DNA of 64,000 bases, from assembly GCF_001039355.2 (NCBI RefSeq), contig NW_019775578.1, forward strand, positions 43,170 through 107,169, in the 5' to 3' direction. Within the stretch, counting starts at the first letter, position 1; each line of letters opens with the position of its first letter. Source of the stretch: Lingula anatina. Lineage: Eukaryota; Brachiopoda; Lingulata; Lingulida; Lingulidae. The notes below the pieces were generated by a model. That model was not told where the DNA came from. It saw only the letters and a program-made list of their open reading frames with translations, and did no database searches. The position numbers and the translations under genes were made by a program. Below are positions 60,714-64,000 of the stretch, in pieces.

Positions 60714-62452
60714 ACAAGTAGGACATGTGACTGGATGTTATAGCCAGGATTTGTTCTCTGGTAGACTTCAACTGAAACTTATCTGCGGGTTAGCAGGAAT
60801 ATATTCGTGGACTCTTTCACTCCCGATGATAACTGCATGGCAACTCGCAAATTGGTGGTTAAGGGTTTTCTTATTGGACAACTGTAATCAGTATACAATG
60901 GCTGCCATGGATGTACCTTTAAATATAATCGGCCAGAGTGCATGTATGATAGTGCAGTCCAGAGTACTGAGGAAAATGTATATTCGGTACTGTTGCGATA
61001 ATAATTCTATTAAACATTATAGTGAAATTATTGTAATTTTGTCTAAGAATGCACGGGCACTATATTGACATTCACAGCTAAAAGATAACCTGACCGAATT
61101 TGGAAGTTATTATTATGGGGCTTCTTTGTAGGTTTTCTAATTTGAAGAACTCATATCACCATGTTTTTACCATTTTATCTTAAGTCAGATGTGTACAGTA
61201 TCTGCTTTTCACCTCTAATAAATATTTTATTGTTATCTTATAATTATATTATCCATTACACGTATATCACTCGCGTACATACTTATATGTATTAACACAA
61301 TTCAACAAAAATATGTTTGTTATATTAAGTTGAACAATTTTACCTTGGTAGTGGAGTTACATGGTGTTTAAAATTTAGAAATAAATAATTTTGAAAAATC
61401 TAAGGTGTCGCTTAACTTTTGAGAATCAGTATACATGTTCTAGATAACATATCTTTCCATAAAGTCTAGAGATAAAAAGAGAAATAAATAAGCTTTACGT
61501 ATTTTAAAACTCGAGTTTGTTTGTGTAATTTTTTAATGATCTGTCCACGATATACAGCTTTTTAAAGACCTAATCTTTTTGCTAGTATAGCTCTGTCCAC
61601 ACACCTGATAAATCCCTCCGGTGCTTAATTCAATGCCCCAACCAACAAGCTGAGTGAGGAATAGACTGTGAACACCCCCCCACCCCAGAACCTTGTTACA
61701 GGCGGCATACCATGCAGCAATGATGGGACCCTGCCCAGCTTCTAGAACTGAATTATTTTAAAAAATCATTGATGCCACTTTTATCAATATTGGCAAGCTG
61801 GATCATGCTATCCTTTGCTGCTAGAAAATCAGTCATACGTTTTGTAACATTTGATGTTCAGAAACGTATGTGTGTTGCGGTATCAATGCAACCTTCCTCC
61901 CTTTTTTATTCTATTCGGCCACCACGCCCAAAACAACGGCCATATTTTCCAGATGATACCCTGAAATATTCGGAGTATCCTCCAGCTCTAACTTTCCCCA
62001 AACAAGAATAAGTTCAAATAACCATGAAACACCCATCCCGGATCTTCCCCGACTCGATGCTAAAGATATGAATTAAATTGATAAAACCCATACACTCTTA
62101 ATAGTTGTCCGTTGCTGTTGAAAACTGACAACCCCAACTTTATCTAACGCATACATAATAAAATCACTGTCACAACGTTCCAGACTTACATGCACTGAGG
62201 TTTTGTCCCCAAAACCCACATAAATCATATATTGCACTGAGACGTACATGTATACGTACAATTAACATGTAGTGGAGCGGGTATATAAGGACTGGAATAA
62301 AACCCAGATTTACAGCGGAAACCCGGGTTTTCGTGGCGCATTTGCACCCCTAACTTAAATAATTACATCTATTTTTCAGTTAATTTTCATTTTGTGATTA
62401 TAATCTATTAGCCTTATCGCATAATTATCTTTACTTTCCCCGTGCCGAATTC
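60714..62452. other. Copy 2 3' UTR and duplicated flank
   Basis: The 3' UTR resembles that of copy 1 up to about 61260, then 61270-61850 is unmatched. From 61855 to 62452 similarity to the copy 1 flank (42110-42710) resumes, ending at GCCGAATTC. No gene was recognised. Confidence 0.6.
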
Positions 62453-63488
62453 ACAAGAGTGGATTCCAAGTAAAGAAAAACAGTTTTAATAAACGTAGAA
62501 ATCGATTATAAAATTCCAATAGCACATAAGCAAAGTTAAAGACATTTGAGTAACTCGTACGCATTTAAAGTCATTCATGTTACTCAATTCAAAATTACAT
62601 GTTACGTTCGCACACGCACAGAGTTCACAGTTTCTCTTGGAGTCCAGAACAGAATAATAACGTCGAACTAAATCTCAAATAAGAATAATAATAATAACGG
62701 AAACGCTATTGAATGGGTCCAGTCTTCTGTAGCGGCACAATGCTTCGTTACACATGAACAGTCCTGGAGAATAGGCTATATATCTCCTGTAGTAGGGCCT
62801 AATCTCAAACATCTTCACCTGCAGCTGCTTCATTACACACGAAAAATCCTGGAGAATGGGCTATGTATCCCCTGTAGTAATCTCAGGCATCCCCACCTGC
62901 AGTTGCTGCATGCCCGGACGCTGAACAATTAAAGCGATAATAAACCAAAAGTAAGATAACTCAAATAACTCAACAAAAAGTTACACGAAGGTGTCAGTCT
63001 TCTTATCCACGGCACATGATTTCATTACGCACGAACAGTCTGGGGGAATAGGAATTTTCCCACCTAGAGTGGCCAACTCTCAGGATTTTCCACCTGTAGT
63101 ATCAGACTCTCAAGAATTTTCCACCTACATGTACACCTCCTCATGCACTGGGTCGTCAAGATCGGTAAGAAGTTCTCCATGCCCGGCTGCTGGTCAAATG
63201 AGCTAAAGACGCAAACAAAACCAAAGAAACTCAAAAATAACAAAACTAAAGAGTTTTCCCAGTTACGCTAACACATTACTGGAGTTGCAGCCCAGATGAT
63301 CAGTGAAACTCACGTGTCCGCTCTTCCGCAAGTCAAGGCTCTATGACGTAACACAATGGCGGCTCCTATGTTCGGCTGTTTATCACCGAAGTGCGGTAAT
63401 AGTATTTCAGGTAAAACAACGCTAACTAGAAATAAACTTCATCAAATTACAGAAAGGATCGGGGTGTGACTCGGTCACGTTACAGTAA
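62453..63488. mobile_element. About 1-kb insertion between copies 2 and 3, possible LTR remnant
   Basis: Defined by comparison: copy 1's flank matches up to GCCGAATTC and again from the CCTCAAGTGTCAG promoter block. Read on the minus strand it starts TGTAACGTGACCGAGTCACA, like an LTR end, but no clear CA end or partner LTR is seen. It contains three imperfect units near 62735, 62830 and 63020 (CATTACACACGAA, CTGGAGAATAGGCTAT, TTCACCTGCAG). No protein was recognised. Confidence 0.45.
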
Positions 63489-63495
63489 TATAAAA

Positions 63496-63657
63496 ACCTC
63501 AAGTGTCAGTGAAAGGTATTTCGATTGCGCAACATTGTCTGCAGTGTGTCAACCCGCACGTAGACTTTCCATAACCTAGTTACTGATCAAGTCCAACTTC
63601 TTGAACAAACATCCACCCGAACATACAACAGCGGCGAAGTTACTGTCAACGGGGAGC
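63496..63657 (+). promoter_or_regulatory. Proximal promoter/5' UTR block of oxidase copy 3
   Basis: Conserved with copies 1 and 2. Carries ATTGCGCAAC (63524-63533), close to the C/EBP palindrome; the other copies have mismatched versions. Confidence 0.55.
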
Positions 63658-63699
63658 ATGGGCGCTGATGAGCTAGTATTTTTCGTTAATGGAAAGAAG
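63658..63699 (+). CDS. Xanthine dehydrogenase/aldehyde oxidase-family gene, copy 3, exon 1 only
   Basis: [14 protein letters not shown] followed by a GTATTT donor, matching exon 1 of copy 1 ([14 protein letters not shown]) and copy 2 ([14 protein letters not shown]) in length, phase and donor. This is the beta-strand opening the N-terminal 2Fe-2S domain. The rest lies beyond the window, so whether copy 3 is intact is unknown. Confidence 0.85.
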
Positions 63700-64000
63700 G
63701 TATTTCAAGTTTAGGCCATAATGCACGTTCGCGTACTTGTTGTTACCTACTACTGATCTTTCGATTATGTAAGGATCATAACCGCATTCACCGGACAAAA
63801 ACGGAATGCATAGGCCTATCTGAACTCATTTTACTTATTTTTCGTTAATGAAAAGAAGGTATTTCAAGTGAAATACACGTTCACGTACGTTGTAATCTAT
63901 TATCTATTAGCTTATGTTAGGATTGTTTCATTAACTGATCATAACTGTATCCAGTGGACAAAAAACGGAATGCATTCTTGACAATATTTAACTTAGTTTT
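63680..64000 (+). repeat. Duplicated exon 1 end and intron start in copy 3
   Basis: 63680-63820 is repeated at about 63836-63980. The second version (TTTTTCGTTAATGAAAAGAA, then GTATTT at 63859) keeps the donor but lacks the ATG, and is nearer to copy 2's intron than the first version is. Confidence 0.75.

Overview
The window is nuclear DNA from an animal. Genes have many short exons, introns are mostly GT-AG, the sequence is AT-rich, and there are many microsatellites and short inverted-repeat transposons. Frequent TACATGTA-like words and the gene content suggest a marine invertebrate, perhaps a mollusc or other lophotrochozoan. That placement is an inference, not shown by any one gene.

Layout. 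(1) 493-3008 (+): the last four visible exons of an EEPD1-like endonuclease/exonuclease/phosphatase gene whose 5' part lies outside. (2) 5866-8663 (-): a complete five-exon MATCAP-type tubulin tyrosine carboxypeptidase (KIAA0895/KIAA0895L family, HEVGTH zinc motif). (3) 8964-14209 (+): a complete ten-exon gamma-SNAP (NAPG). It shares a 300-bp divergent promoter with gene 2 and has an 18-nt microexon behind a U12-type intron. (4) 14210-21162: gene-free, with an unusual CpG-rich block (about 16.9-18.8 kb) and a 2-kb AT-rich inverted-repeat element. (5) 21163-41289, 43463-60713 and 63658-64000+ (+): three head-to-tail copies of a molybdo-flavoenzyme of the xanthine dehydrogenase/aldehyde oxidase family. 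Copies 1 and 2 have 33 exons with the same exon borders; copy 3 shows only exon 1. Repeat units are about 22.3 and 20.2 kb, and all three share a proximal promoter block.

The two molybdo-flavoenzyme copies keep both 2Fe-2S cluster motifs, the FAD domain and the catalytic Glu of the Mo domain. They lack the XDH NAD motif FFxGYR and have changed the purine-binding pair (bovine Glu802/Arg880): copy 1 is Glu/Val, copy 2 is Val/Glu. This points to aldehyde-oxidase-like enzymes that have diverged from each other. Copy 1 has lost the end and splice donor of exon 19 by deletion and is probably a recent pseudogene. Copy 2 is open throughout (1331 codons).

Comparing the copies dates the transposons. 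Copy 1 alone carries a LINE, an inverted pair of LTR-like sequences, an 856-bp TIR element, a hAT-like MITE and two other MITEs. Copy 2 alone carries a TTAA-flanked element and a 0.6-kb insert. A TTTGC-rich MITE is in both and predates the duplication. Introns 2 and 3 of both copies have U12-type signals, and intron 3 appears to lack an AG acceptor. No tRNA, rRNA or CRISPR was found. The clearest candidates for new biology are the consecutive minor-class introns with a non-AG end, the pocket changes among the tandem oxidases, and the LTR-LTR palindromic junction.
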